From assembly GCA_034440615.1 (NCBI GenBank), contig JAOTOM010002312.1, positions 34,157 through 98,156 on the forward strand: a stretch of 64,000 nucleotides of DNA, written 5' to 3'. The notes under the pieces are model-generated. The model saw only the letters and a program-made list of their open reading frames with translations. It did no database searches and had not been told where the DNA came from. The DNA is from Ashinkailepas kermadecensis. Lineage: Eukaryota > Arthropoda > Thecostraca > Neolepadidae. Positions 11,735 to 23,735 of the stretch are shown piece after piece. A program made the translations under genes and the position numbers. Numbering within the stretch: the stretch's first letter is position 1; each line of letters starts with the position of its first letter.

Positions 11735-13615
11735 TAACACTTAAAACAATCCCTCACCTGGGTAGAGCCAGAATGCATTAAAAAGATATTATTTCCGGAC
11801 AATATGATGCTTTGATTCACTGGAAAATTGCAACAGTAATGCTGAACAAAAAATTAAGGCATGCCTCGTAATTATAGTGAAGATTTAAGTACAGATTTAC
11901 ATATTCAATTGGAAGCAGCTTGATCATTCTTCTAAAATAGGTATGAATGAGACAAACCGCTAGAAGATATCGCCATATATTGCGCTTTCGTTTGCTGACA
12001 AGCGTAGGGCACACGGCCTTCCCTACATGAACGAAAACGTTATTTGGATTGCATTGTCGCTCCAAAGGAATTCACCATTTAAGTTCACTTTCGAGCCATA
12101 TCGGAACAAGTTTTGCACCAGTAGTCCCCATTGATTCCTAAAATTTGCTACCTATCTGCTAAGATAGGTAGGAAAGGTAGGAAATGCCTGGAACGAAAGC
12201 TCATCTAGGTGTTCAGGACCGGTGGGTTTTTATACTTTGCTTTGGTGTGGTGGTTGGTCGCCTCTGTAATTACTATGCATTCACTAGCGGGTCTAGGTGG
12301 GCCATCTCAACCATGCTCTTACACATCAAGCTGCTTGCTTTGGAGCAAATTTGGTTTTTGATCACAATTTATTGAAACCTTAAAACATTAGACGCCAATT
12401 TCAAGGAGTTTGAAAAAAATGAAGAAAAAAATGGAAACAACGATGAGAATGAGTTCTCCTTGGCACTACTGAGTAACTCAAAATCAGTATTCTGGATCTG
12501 CCAATACATCCAATTTGTTCCGCAGTATGCTGAACCGGACCCAGTTCCAAAGCCAGACTTGGTCTGACCAGATGATGTTTGGTCCGGTTTTGGGCTTATA
12601 ATTTTGTGCATGTTTCTCCTCATAGTAGGCAAGCAGGTGCCACGGAATCTGGTAAGGGAATTGGAAAGGGATTTTGACAATCCCTAAATGTAATTATCTT
12701 TGACTGGGTTTAGTAATGGGCGGACAAATGTATAATATTTATCGTGTTATTTATCCCATGTAACAGTGTACATAAGTGAATCCGAACACCTTAGCAAACG
12801 TACATATTATTATGTTATATACGACGTTAATTGCTATGTCAACAAATACACGAGCAGGGCTGGATTTCCACTTGGGATTTCCACTAGGAAATTTATAGTT
12901 TGTATCTGGCTAAGACTTTATTCACTTTTCCTCAAAATCCCCTCCGTGGTCTGCTATGCTTCTGTGGAATGGATCTTGGCTATTCTGATATTAATAAATA
13001 CTGATGATGGTTCATACCAGATAATTTTTGTGAACAAAACACATTCACGTAAAATCTCATTTCATGTTTAATTACCTTGTTTCAAGTTTACTTCATGTTT
13101 ATCCAAGTACATATGATGTCATACTTTTACATAACTATGGGCGAAGTGGCTTTTTAAACAATTATGCTAAGCAACACTTTAATTTTAGCAAAATAAGGTG
13201 CGGAAAAGCGTGTGCCATTGAAAAGTACAAAAGTATTGGTTATGAACATGACATGGCTTATTGATATACATTTAGAGAAAGGATAATAAAGGAAGAAAAA
13301 CAATGTTTCATAAACATTCACGACCATGTGCCAGATATTACAGTTATGCTTTCATTCATTGCATTGCTGTACATTCCCACTGCAGATAAATACTACTTGC
13401 AAATGCCGGGACATTCTAACTAAGCGAATGTAGACAGGTCAAGCGAATGAAGCTAGCAAGGTAAAATATTATAAGGGAAAATTAAAATGAAGATAAAACG
13501 AAACAATTATCATTAATTTGAAGAGCCAATACAACAGCTTAAAGTCACTCAACAACCAAAAAATGGTTAAGCGATTGAGGTAGTGAAGTGCCGTGACTAT
13601 GATTGTTGAGGTGAT
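11735..13615. other. Intergenic right part of unit A
   Basis: AT-rich sequence shared with units B and C. No protein is conserved between the copies and no RNA gene was seen. Confidence 0.5.
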
Positions 13616-13623
13616 TAGGTAAT

Positions 13624-13631
13624 ATTGGCTT
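13624..13631. repeat. 8-bp target-site duplication, left (ATTGGCTT)
   Basis: Identical to 19083-19090 at the other end of the element. The unoccupied equivalent in the third unit junction reads ATTCGCTT at 31805-31812. Confidence 0.92.
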
Positions 13632-13649
13632 CAGAGGCGTCGCCACCGG

Positions 13650-15440
13650 GGGGGGGGGGGCACAGTGGGCAGCCGCCCCTCCTGCCGTGAGACGAGGGGG
13701 GGGAGGCGGGCCGCTGCCCCCTGGAATTTGAGGAGGCCCCTATTCGGAAATGCACAGGAAAAAGGTGAGCCATGAGGCCGACGAGACAGAAGATCATGCT
13801 GGCAAGGAGGCCCCAAGACTGGCAACGAGGCTCCCGGGAAATATAATCAGGTCCTAATAAGAGACGTAGGACAGATATAGGGAGTAGGTCCCCAGGATGA
13901 AAAAGATGCCACCGAGACGGGAAGGAAGACACCCAGGGTAGACAAGAAGGCTTCCGATGGTTGGCAGGGTATTCTTAATTTTGAAAACGAGGCCCCCAAG
14001 ATGGAATAGGAGGCCCCTACAATAGAAAATAAAGAATCATAGGAGATATTTCTCCGAACGCAAGAGGGGACCCCAATATGGGTAAGAAGGTCTCCGCAGG
14101 AATGAGAGAAGGCCACTGAGACCAGCCAGATGAGGCCCATATTTTGGAAGAGGAGGACCCTAGGAGAGAAGATTTGTGACTGGGACAGAAGCACCCTGCT
14201 AAGAGGATTATGAGGCTCCAAACACAGGTGAGGAAGCCTCCAAGACGTGAGAGGAGGCCCCTAATTTGAAAAAGGAGTCACCTAGGAAAGGATAAGAGGC
14301 CCCAGAAATCAAGAGAGTGCCAACAATTGACACGGAGGCTCCCAGGATTGCAAAGGAGGCCCCCAGGATTGCAAGGGGGCCCTCAGGATTGCAAAGGAGG
14401 CCCCAAGAATTGCAAAGGAGGCCTCCAGGATTACAAAGGAGAGCCCCGGGATTGCAAAGGTGGCCCCAATACTGGAAGGGAGGCCCCAAACAATGAGAGG
14501 AGGCCCTAAGACGGAAGAGAAAACCAGTGGATATGAAATGAGGTTTCGGAGACGTAAAAAGAGGCCCCAAAACGGGTAAGGTTCCACCAAGATAGAAAAG
14601 GATGATCCAGAAACGTGGCAGGAGGCACCTAATTCGGAAGAGGACGACGCAATATTGGAAATGAACCCCATGATGAACGAGGAGGACCCTAAAATAGGAG
14701 AGAAAGGAGAAATTAGATAAGAGGGTTGGCTCCCATGCGAGAAAGAAGGCTCTAAGACGGGTACGAAGGTGCCAAGAAAATGACAAGGCAACTGAGATAG
14801 GAAAGGTTGCTTGTAATTTGTAAGCCGAGGAACCTGGGACAGAAGAGGAGTTCACCAGAAGATAAAGGCCACCCTTAAAATGGGCAAAGGTCGAATCAAA
14901 CGCAGAGCAGGAGGCCCCGAAGATGTGAGAGTAGGCCCATAATTTGAAAAAGAAGGTTTTTCAAAGATAAAAGGAGGCCCATGCCGGACTCGACAGGAGT
15001 CCCTCAAGACGGAGTTGGAGGTCTCCAGGGCCGAATGAGGCCCCGAAGACCGGAAGGAGTTCCCAGGAAATGAGAAGAGGCCCTTGAGATGGGAGTGATA
15101 ACAGGTATGGAAGGAGGTGATGTTTCCAAAATTGATGATGCTCTCAAGACGGGTAGGCTTTGCCAGGACAAAGGAGGAGGCCCACGAGGCGTGGCAGGAT
15201 GCCCCTAATTTAGCAGAGAATATCCCTGGAACATGAAAAGAAGCCCCATGCAATTTTAAAGGGGCCCCAGGATGTAGGAGGAGGCCCCTCAAGACGGGAG
15301 AGGAGAGCCATTGAATATTGAGGAGGCTAGGACACACGAGGAGACATCCAAAACCGGTAAAGAGGCTCCAGGAAATGAGACGAGACCCCTAAGACGCGAG
15401 AGGAGGCCTATAATTTGCAAGAAGCCCCTAAGAAATTGTA
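13650..15440. repeat. GGAGGCCCC-type degenerate minisatellite
   Basis: Units of about 20-30 bp are built on GAGGCCCC, with AAGA, AAGACGG or GGATTGCAAA fillers. The clearest run is at 14335-14470, where CCAGGATTGCAAAGGAGGCC repeats. The long open frames across it are Ser/Leu/Phe-rich artefacts. The reverse-complement family occurs at 49090-52300. Confidence 0.85.
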
Positions 15441-17400
15441 GGAGTCATTCCGGGGTACTTCACGACATGGGCCCAAAAAGCGCCATGGGCCCAAAAAGCG
15501 CCGGCCGGGGCCCCTGAAAATCACGTTGAGCCTGGGGGTACCAAAACGTCACGCCCGGACCATGAAAATCACGCTAGGGGCACGACAGGTCGTACCGTTC
15601 CCCAACAGCCTCATTGGGACACAGGTGAAGCCGGGGAAACGAACAACAATCCGGACATGTATAATCACTTTGGGGCCCCATGAATGACGCCAAAAGCCTC
15701 CAAAACGGATTGGACGCCCCAAAAGTGTCGAGGTCGCTAAAACTCGCGCTAGGGATCCAAGCAAATGACGTCGGGACACCAAAGATTACATTGAACTCAA
15801 AACAGTCGCGTCGCAGCCCTTGAAAATCACACTAGGGGCCCAGAAGGTCGCGCCGGGACCTCAAAAGTTACAGCTACCGTAACAAATCAATTATCAAACG
15901 GAATGTCACTCTGCGGCTTCAAAAATTGGGTCAGTCCCCAAAATCCCGTTGGGCACCGGACAAAAAAACGTGTCAGGGCATCGAGAGAAGAAATCGCACT
16001 GGAGACCGAGGAATCGTACCGGCACCCAAAAATATCACATAAGGACCTTTAGAAAGATAGAACTCAATGTCCAAAAATTTTACACCGAGACTCGATCGAA
16101 TCGACCCTAACACCGGCAAATTAAGTACAGGTCCGGAAAATATTGACCGGAGGGCTTTTACACTCCGAAAGGTGCCATCGGCTAAACAAAAACTCCTTCG
16201 GTGGCCGTACTGGCATATTAAAGGGGCAAATGCCACCTCCCTCCTCAAAGGGAAAAGCTCACAAGAATCGTGCCTGGACTCCAAAAAGTCGCGCTAGGTC
16301 CACCAAAATTCGCGTTGTTCCACCAGAATTCGCGCAGGGGGCTCCAAATAAAGACGGCGGTCCCAGAAAACTCGTTCCGAGGCCCAAAAATATGCAACTG
16401 GAACTGCCAAGGTCGCATTTGGGTCACAGCTAAGCACAACGTGCCCCGCAAACTCGAACCGGTTCCCCAAATATCGCGCTCGGGACCCACAATCAATGCC
16501 CATCGGTAGTCACAAAAATTTGGTCTGGGCATCAAACATTCACTTCGGGGCTCACAAAAATTGGCCTCTAGGGCCCCACATAAGCACAGTGTGACCCCAA
16601 AATCGTATCGCTATACCCCAAAAAATCAAGCCGGAGCCTTCCGAAATAAGGAGGGATTCCAAAAAATAACTGTCGGGGTCAGAAATATGGCTGTGGAGCA
16701 CCGAACATATCATCAGATGCCTTCACAAATCACGTACGGCCCAGAAAAACATACCGGAGCTCGAAAAAAATCGAGGTGAGATACAAAAACATGGCGCAAG
16801 GGGCCCAAAAATCAGGCCGGGATTCGGACTTTAAAGAAAATTGAGAAGAGATCAACAAAATGCGCGTTGGGCCCAGGAAACTGGCGTTGGGTCCCAGGAA
16901 CCACGCGCCTGGGCGCGATAAGTCGCGCTGGGACCCATAAAAATTGCGACGAGGCCCCAAAATTGTATGGGCCCCACAAATGTGCGTCAGAAGCCCAAAT
17001 AAACACATCGGGACCATAAGAGCACAACGGGGCCGAAAGTGCAACTGGCCCTACAGAGTCCCGCAAAAATGGACAGGGCCTTAAAACATGCGTTGCAGCC
17101 CTAAATAAACATGCCGGGAGCTCTAAAGGAAATACACCGGAAGTTCTCAAGGCATACAGGTGCCATGCGACCGCACAAGGGCCTGAAAAAGAGGCTGGGG
17201 ACGCAAAAAGCAACATGGTCCCAAAACAAACAAAAAGACTGGGCATTAAATAAACACATCGGGATCTTTGAAAACGCCCCGACACCTAAAAAAATCATCG
17301 GTGCACAAAGAGCACCCTAAAACGAGCAGGGGCTTCGAAGTTGTGCTGGGCCCCTAACAAAAATGGATTGCAGCCCTAAGACACATCCGTAGACGAAGAA
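15440..17400. repeat. GGCCCCAAAA(A)TCGCG-type degenerate minisatellite
   Basis: Units of about 20-35 bp combine GGGCCCC, AAAAAT or AAAATC, and CGCGCT or CGTTG. The inverted counterpart is 47450-49080 in element 2, with a further partial copy at 56330-57370. Confidence 0.85.
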
Positions 17401-19082
17401 AGACGAAACGGGTCAAACAATGAACACTGAGAAAGGGCCTAGGTTCGGTAGCCAATCTGGGAGCATATTTAATCAAAAATATAAGGTGCATCAAAACTCA
17501 GCAGGTATCCGCATGTTTAACACCATAAAATGTGGGAAGAAGGGAACTAATGACCGAACTTAATTCATCGAATTTTCGCAGCGAACGCCCATACGAAGCA
17601 TTCCATCACGTCAAATATTGCGCAAGTCTATCATGTGGCAGCAATTAGCAAAACGTAGGAGGCCTAGCAGAAACCGTAGCATCGCACTAAGTGTGGCGAA
17701 TGCGCCGAACGCGCAAGTTGGGTGTGCACGTGCACGAACGTTGGCGTCGTGGCGACCGGGCGCTATGAACTGGAATGTCTGGAATTGGGAAATTTTACAT
17801 TTTGAAGTGATTTGCGTAGGTGTAATCTCAGCAATGTGAGGTGACTTATCAAGGGATACCAAAAGAAAACATTCGAACAGGGTGGGGGAGATAGGGTTGA
17901 AATCCGATTAATCAGAAACGATAGTGGTAGATTACGCCCCTCCATAGGATAATTCAGTTGATCACTAATTATTTTATGTAAAATGGTCCCCTTTGACAAA
18001 ATAGTGGTCGAAATCCGAGGACTTTTTCAATGGGGTAGGTGGAACCCCTCCAAATACGTTTTCACCCCCTTCACCTTGACGCAAATATAGGTACGCCACT
18101 GGTCTCCCAATAATTTTCAGAAACATACGCCCATGGGGCAAAGCCAACATTAAGGAGGCAAATTCCCCCTCACAATCATACAAAACAACACCGATGATCA
18201 TATAAAATGAGAGGAATGACGTATATAAATGGATCTTTTTCCTACAAACTTGTCTTCTGTGATTACAGCCTGCATGATTAGAGCTTCCCAGCTTCAATAC
18301 CTTCTCAACGACGTCATTGACAAAACGGTACAGCACAGTGAAAACCATGGGCGGGTCGGCGTGGAATTTGAAGGTTTTGCATGATTTATGCATTGTCATT
18401 GTTGCATTGTCATTTATGCACTGTTGTTCAATGCTTGTTCTCGCCGTGAATTTATTCGCTGAGGATGTATTATTTTAGCTTGTGTGCCAGATGCCTTGCA
18501 GCCAGCACCAAATGTTATATAAATAAATAAATCCCTAAGATGGCGATCAGAAAACCAACTCATCCACTTCTCGTTGTCACCTTCGCGCAATTGTTGTACT
18601 AGGACTGATAAATGATCCCTTAAGCTTGCTTATGATATCAAGCTGGTGGCAATGACTAACAGTAGTGATGAATCTAGCTATATTCAGTTAGACTTGGTGG
18701 ACATAGAAGTCGGTTGATCAATGGGAGATATCTTTAAAATATGTTCAGCACCAGCCCCGCCAGCTCGCTGGAATCTAGAGGCCAGCGGGAATATTCTTCT
18801 GGTCGAGAAATCATTAAGACATTGATATCTTTTGGCACTTAGGTATTTATCCACGTATTCCCTGGTATGGCTCAGTTCTCAGCGAAAAAAAAACGATTAT
18901 TGCCATTGCGTTTTGCGTAAATGATACACCATCCCAAGAACAAACAAGACATCAATATGAAATCATGTATCCCATTCTTGAACCATACCAAGAGCCTAAA
19001 AAACAATAGGAGGCCCGTTTTGGAGGAGCAGGAGGCCCCCTTTCAACATTGCCCCTGGAAGTATTTCGTGGCGACGCCACTG
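17401..19082. other. End segment of element 1, no gene
   Basis: The part from about 17840 matches 40652-41935 of element 2 in reverse. The part 17560-17790 matches 47040-47280 in reverse. No transposase or other protein is recognisable. Confidence 0.7.
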
Positions 19083-19090
19083 ATTGGCTT
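19083..19090. repeat. 8-bp target-site duplication, right (ATTGGCTT)
   Basis: Perfect direct repeat of 13624-13631, immediately outside the right terminus GTGGCGACGCCACTG. Confidence 0.92.
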
Positions 19091-21364
19091 ATTGTCTGCA
19101 CGCGCCATGTATGTATCAACGCCCCATGTTACAATGTTAAAGGTTTTGATAAGATAATTTAATGTATTGTGAGAGTAAGATTATGTTCGTAATTTTCATG
19201 AGGGTTTTTACGCCCATGCAAAAAATATAGTCGTGTCCAACGACTCTAGTACATAAATTGCTGTTGATTGCAGCGTGAGGTATGTTCCAAAGTATTGCAT
19301 GAGGAAAGTTTGAGCCCAATTTCAATCGTGCAGAAAGTGTTATTGCGTCAGAAAGGATATGATACTTTGAGCAGAAAGTGTGTTGGGTTTTCCAAACAAC
19401 GTTTTCCCATGAAGAAAACAGTACAGCGTGCCAAAGTAGTCAATTCTGATCCCTCCGTTCCTGTAAAAGAACGATAACTGCTAGCGATTCTTTTGTTATT
19501 GCTGCCTCTCTGATTTATCAAAAGATCCATTGAAGTCTGGCGATAATTTTGATAGAACTCCTTAGAAAGAGGCCAGTAGGTTGTCGTACAGTGCTGCCAA
19601 TTTTGAATAGGACAAAAACGAACCCCAAGTGATCTTATGTAATCCGTTCGGTTCTGACGTGCCTCTCAGTGTACCGGTGTCCAGCTCGGGCTTCACGTAA
19701 CTCAAGCTGTAAGAAGAAAATCAATAGCTCTGTAATGAGCTGATACACAATGTCTCAAAGAACTTCGGAAACTACCATTTTGCCTTTCGAAAATGTAATA
19801 ACAGGGGTCCAATTCGAATTGGGGCCATTCAAATTTTGTCGAACGCACTATCTTCGTTCATAGAAACGTTCTCCGAGGTGAATACAAATTAATACCTACG
19901 CTTGCCCGACCACTACGAATGAGAGTAGCGGGACCGTGTGGTGTGACATCCAGAACCACGATATGCTACCTATTTGAGCTCATTAACGGGAGCAAAATAA
20001 GAAGACAAACTACGAATTCAGCCGGGTCCAACACCATACCTCCAGAAACGACGTCATGGCTCGGGGATTTGATCTGACCAGACCAGAAATATGCACCAAA
20101 AGATAAGCAAAGGATGTACCAACAGCCGCATCAGACGGCCTAGCGCTACCTAGTATCGTTTGCTGCTGCTCGCAAGGAAACCGCTTTGGATATTCTCTTT
20201 GTGTGGCAAGGATATGTTCGTCTACCTGCCTTACCGTCCGTGGTTTGCTGTCAAGCCGTCCGGTCCGTACGGCCACTGCACGAACACTGGCCAACAACCG
20301 TACTCGAATTCTCAGTTGTTCGCTATTAGATGGGATGCTTCAGTGAATACCCTGGATCAATTAATCGTTACATGGAACAAAGGGGTCCAGTCACTTCGTG
20401 TACATTTCAGAAACTTCGTGCTCTAAAAGTCATGCAAACAGGCCAATGATGAATGCTGAGTACAAACGGACATTGGACGCATTCATTCATCCATCCAGAG
20501 CAGTATCAAACGTGAACGGTAACACCAATATCTCCCTATTTCAACAACATTTGCCTGCCGGTTCTTACTTGTTCTCAATTCACCTGGTGTGTACCATGTC
20601 AGGTCAATTGGACCGCCAGGCCACACATTTCTGCTGCAGCAATTCCACCGTCCTTATCACGCAGGATTGGTGCCATCTCATTGTATCAGTTGGGACTCGA
20701 TCCATGCAACATCCATCCGTTTCCCAGCATTGCATTGGTTGGAGAGAGGGTCGGGTGGGGGTGGGGGTGGGGGCAGTCCCATATTCCATGCAGATGACGT
20801 TGGTGCATGGGAATACACTATTGACGGTCATCACGTCCGCCAAAAGCATAACGCAACGTTGACGGTGCAATAGACAGCTGAAAAATATATTGGTGCTGCT
20901 TTACCGGTCTTGACACCCCTTTCCTGACTTGTTGCTGAGTTTTTTTTGCACGCATCGTAGGGTCGACTTGATGGTGCATAGTTGGTGAAATGCTTGCATT
21001 TACTGAGGCCGGGTATCTCGTCGTCCACAGACATTCCTCGTCATCCACTACACGGCACAAGTCACAGAAATAACTATAAAACGCAATGACAATGTATTCA
21101 AATAACTCGCATAGCAGAACAGTATCCAGCAGTTCAGCCAGGACAACTGAACACCCACCGCATCCCAAAAGAAAGCATGCAATACCAACGGTGTTCGAAA
21201 ACTGCGGCCCCATCATTGCGGATCCAGAGGGTCTCATTGGTTCATGACCCAACATTGGGCCCCTTTCAGATCCGAAGGGCCCACTGAGCCTCTCGATCAT
21301 GTTGTGTTTCAGCATAGGTCGTGGCGAAGCACACAAGAAGTTCTGCGCTTCAGGGGGCCTTCTG

Positions 21365-21625
21365 GTGATCGGTGAGGGGTCCGGGCCGACGTCAAGGGTC
21401 CCTGGGCCGACGCAAAAGGCCTGTGTACCGACGAAAGAGCCCAAGTTGTCAAGGATGGTCCACGGCCGATGAACAAGGCCCCGTGTCAACGGAAAGTGTC
21501 CACGGGCACACGATTAGGGCCCCGGACTGAGCCGACAGTCGTGGCTTCTAGACCGACGGATGGGCACCGGATCGTTGGAAGGGATCCCGGGCTAACGGAG
21601 AGAGTCCCGGGATGTAGAGGGCCCC
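21365..21625. repeat. Decayed GGGCCGACG-type minisatellite in unit B
   Basis: Orthologous to 7910-8175 and 34110-34375. It has the same irregular GGGCCGACG and GTGTCAACGGAAAGTG units. Confidence 0.55.
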
Positions 21626-22962
21626 TGACCCAACAATTCAAGAAAAAAATGAAAAAGGCACCTTTGCACGGTATGACAGGTGTGATCTTACTTACATCTC
21701 TGAACCCACTGTGCCCAGCCTCACATTGCTGGGCGCATCAGTGAATCAGTGAACAGCAGTCTCCGGTCTACCGGGCCAATGCCGTACGAGCGAGTACCTA
21801 TAGTAGAGGCTATCTCAGAGCTCCGGGGCCTACGTGCTAAACCACAGCCTGAAGCGACCTAGGTAGAAACACGACCACGAAGTACTTATGAAGCCGGATT
21901 GACGCGCTGGCATCCCTGTGTGGCTGCTTGTGGGTGATGTATTCGATGCTGGCTGGAGGTGAACGTCACCACGCGGTTCACTTCATACGGAAAGGATACT
22001 TTGCGAGAGAAGCTGGGCAATTACTGACGCACGACCGTCGGACGATAACGTGTTTATGACAACGCCGTGTCGCTGCAGTCAGTCGCTGCGGGACTTGACG
22101 GGAGCTGGCCGACCGCTGGTATTTGCCGCCCTGATGGCACAGTTGTTTGGAGTGCCGGCCTGCATTTACCTCCCTTGTCCTGGCAAGGCGAGGTTCGAGT
22201 CGCTTCACGCGCTCGCATAGCCCACGGCTGGGAGGGTCAGTTGGCAACTGACCCGATATGGCCGTGGGCGCAGCACCGACTGTGTCGGTGCATTGGCGGG
22301 ACGCAGAACTATCTATCGGAATACTGCTCTTGTACTGGTACTCCCAAATCGTTTGGTGGCACCCGTGCTCTGTGGTGAGGAAATGACGCTGTTCTACAAA
22401 GCCACTCCAACAAGAATGCAGAGTATTTATTTTAAGGATCGGACGAGATGACGCGGCCGTAGTGACGGATACCAATCGGCAATGTTTTACAACGGCGAAC
22501 GAGATACGGACTGGGCTTGGCCTGATTAGATGGCGACGCTGCGTGTCCGGTGGCGTTGTGTTCAGCTTGTTTCCGTCGGCCTGGCCGACTGATGGCGCAG
22601 GGGGATGGCGCTCGGTATCGGATCTGCCCAGGGCGGGTTCACAGGCGAGTTGGGCGGGGCCGGCTGTCCCCTGCCCGTGGTGGTAAGCATGACAACGTGG
22701 CGTCCATAACGTGTTTACGTGGTGATTGGTCCCAATATCGCTGTGTCGCGCTCGGGAGGCTAGTGCGAATTTGTGCTTCATGACGTACCTCAATTCTTGA
22801 AACACTTCAATTGGAGATTTAGAGATGTGAACCCCACATTTCTACTTTTGCCCTGACGAAATCCTTCGCGATTCTGGAAATTAGTACGAGTTGAATATAA
22901 TATACTTGATAGTATTGCAGAGCCGAGTATTGCTGATATTGCTCTAAGACTGATACAAATTG

Positions 22963-23735
22963 ACGGCCTTCATGTGTCCAGATGCAAACACATGGAAAGA
23001 CCAGTTGCCTGTTCCACTAGTAGCATCCAATTAGTGTACTGAGGAGCCAGCCGAGCCTTGGATACGCCAGTGGAGCCAGTGAATTGTGGTGACTACATAA
23101 TTCCAACGTGATTGAAGCCTATATGGGTAAACCCTAACAATCGTGGTTATCATTCAGAATATATGCATGCAGATGAGATCGAGATTGAAATCACAGCCCT
23201 ACAGTAAGCTTGCTTCACGGCTTAATGCCACTACAGCATGCAGGAATTCATGACCCAGGACTCGTCTGGGCTAGAATATGGTTCTACTTAAGCCAGGACG
23301 TTGCCGGCAACTACTGCCAGTGTCTGTTCCCGACCTGTGATAAGAAGCAGTATTTAGCAGTATACAATTGACAGCCTTCATGTGTCTAAATACAAACGCA
23401 TGTCATAATCCGTTGCCTGCCTCACTAATAGTACCCCATTAGTACACTGAGTTACAACCACCCGAGCCTTAGATACGGCAGTGGAGCTAGCGAATTGTGG
23501 TAACCACAAAATGCAACGTCACCTAAACCTATATAGATATAGCCTAGCAATCGTGAATCATTCCGAGTACATGCATACAATTTTGACCGAGATTGAAATC
23601 ATAAACCTACAGTACACTTACTTAATGGCTGTGCATGTCACTGCAGTATACAGGAATTCATGACCCATGACTCAGCTGGGCTTGACTGCAGTTCTGTTTA
23701 AGCCAGGACGTTGTCGGCAACTACCGCCAGTATCT
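22963..23735. repeat. Tandem duplication of the IR 3' flank (unit B)
   Basis: Two direct copies begin near 22963 and 23371 (period about 408 bp), as in units A and C. Confidence 0.88.
23288..23350 (-). pseudogene. Vestigial IR 3' end (unit B)
   Basis: The minus strand reads ITGREQTLAVVAGNVLA and then TAA, matching the receptor C-terminus. The peptide shared with units A and C shows the vestige predates the segmental duplication. Confidence 0.7.

Larger units (their letters stand above)
6071..13623. repeat. Segmental duplication unit A (contains IR copy 1)
   Basis: Collinear with unit B (19091-26745 plus 31056-31804) and unit C (31813-39266). Shared landmarks in order are the AATCCATTCTGATCCCACCG start, the CTCTCAGTGTACCGGTGTCC block, the TTACCTTGCTGGGCGCATCA-like block near 8265, the duplicated IR 3' flank, the IR gene, and the CCTCCGTGGTCTGCTATGCT block near 12945. 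The right end is exactly where the hAT-like element is inserted. Confidence 0.9.
13632..19082. mobile_element. Non-autonomous hAT-like element with minisatellite body (element 1)
   Basis: A 5,451-bp insertion with ends CAGAGGCGTCGCCACC and, inverted, CAGTGGCGTCGCCACG. It is flanked by perfect 8-bp duplications ATTGGCTT. Eight-base duplications and CAG-starting termini are hallmarks of the hAT superfamily. No transposase frame is visible. The body is a GGAGGCCCC-type array (13650-15440), a GGCCCCAAAAATCGCG-type array (15440-17400), and a more ordinary 1.6 kb end segment. An empty site exists at the B/C junction of the same segmental duplication, which fixes both boundaries. Confidence 0.9.

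Noticed and set aside
14208..15337. Long minus-strand frames (161-215 codons) rich in Ser, Leu and Phe
   Set aside because: They track the GGAGGCCCC minisatellite in reverse. Several frames are open at once and no family motif appears.
20818..21489. 223-codon minus-strand frame with a hydrophobic stretch, partly shared with 33720-34076
   Set aside because: Unit A has a stop within the hydrophobic part and an indel. Differences between B and C are not biased to silent positions, so there is no sign of selection for a protein.
21978..22805. 275-codon minus-strand frame in unit B
   Set aside because: The frame is not maintained in units A or C, and the peptide has no recognisable domain.
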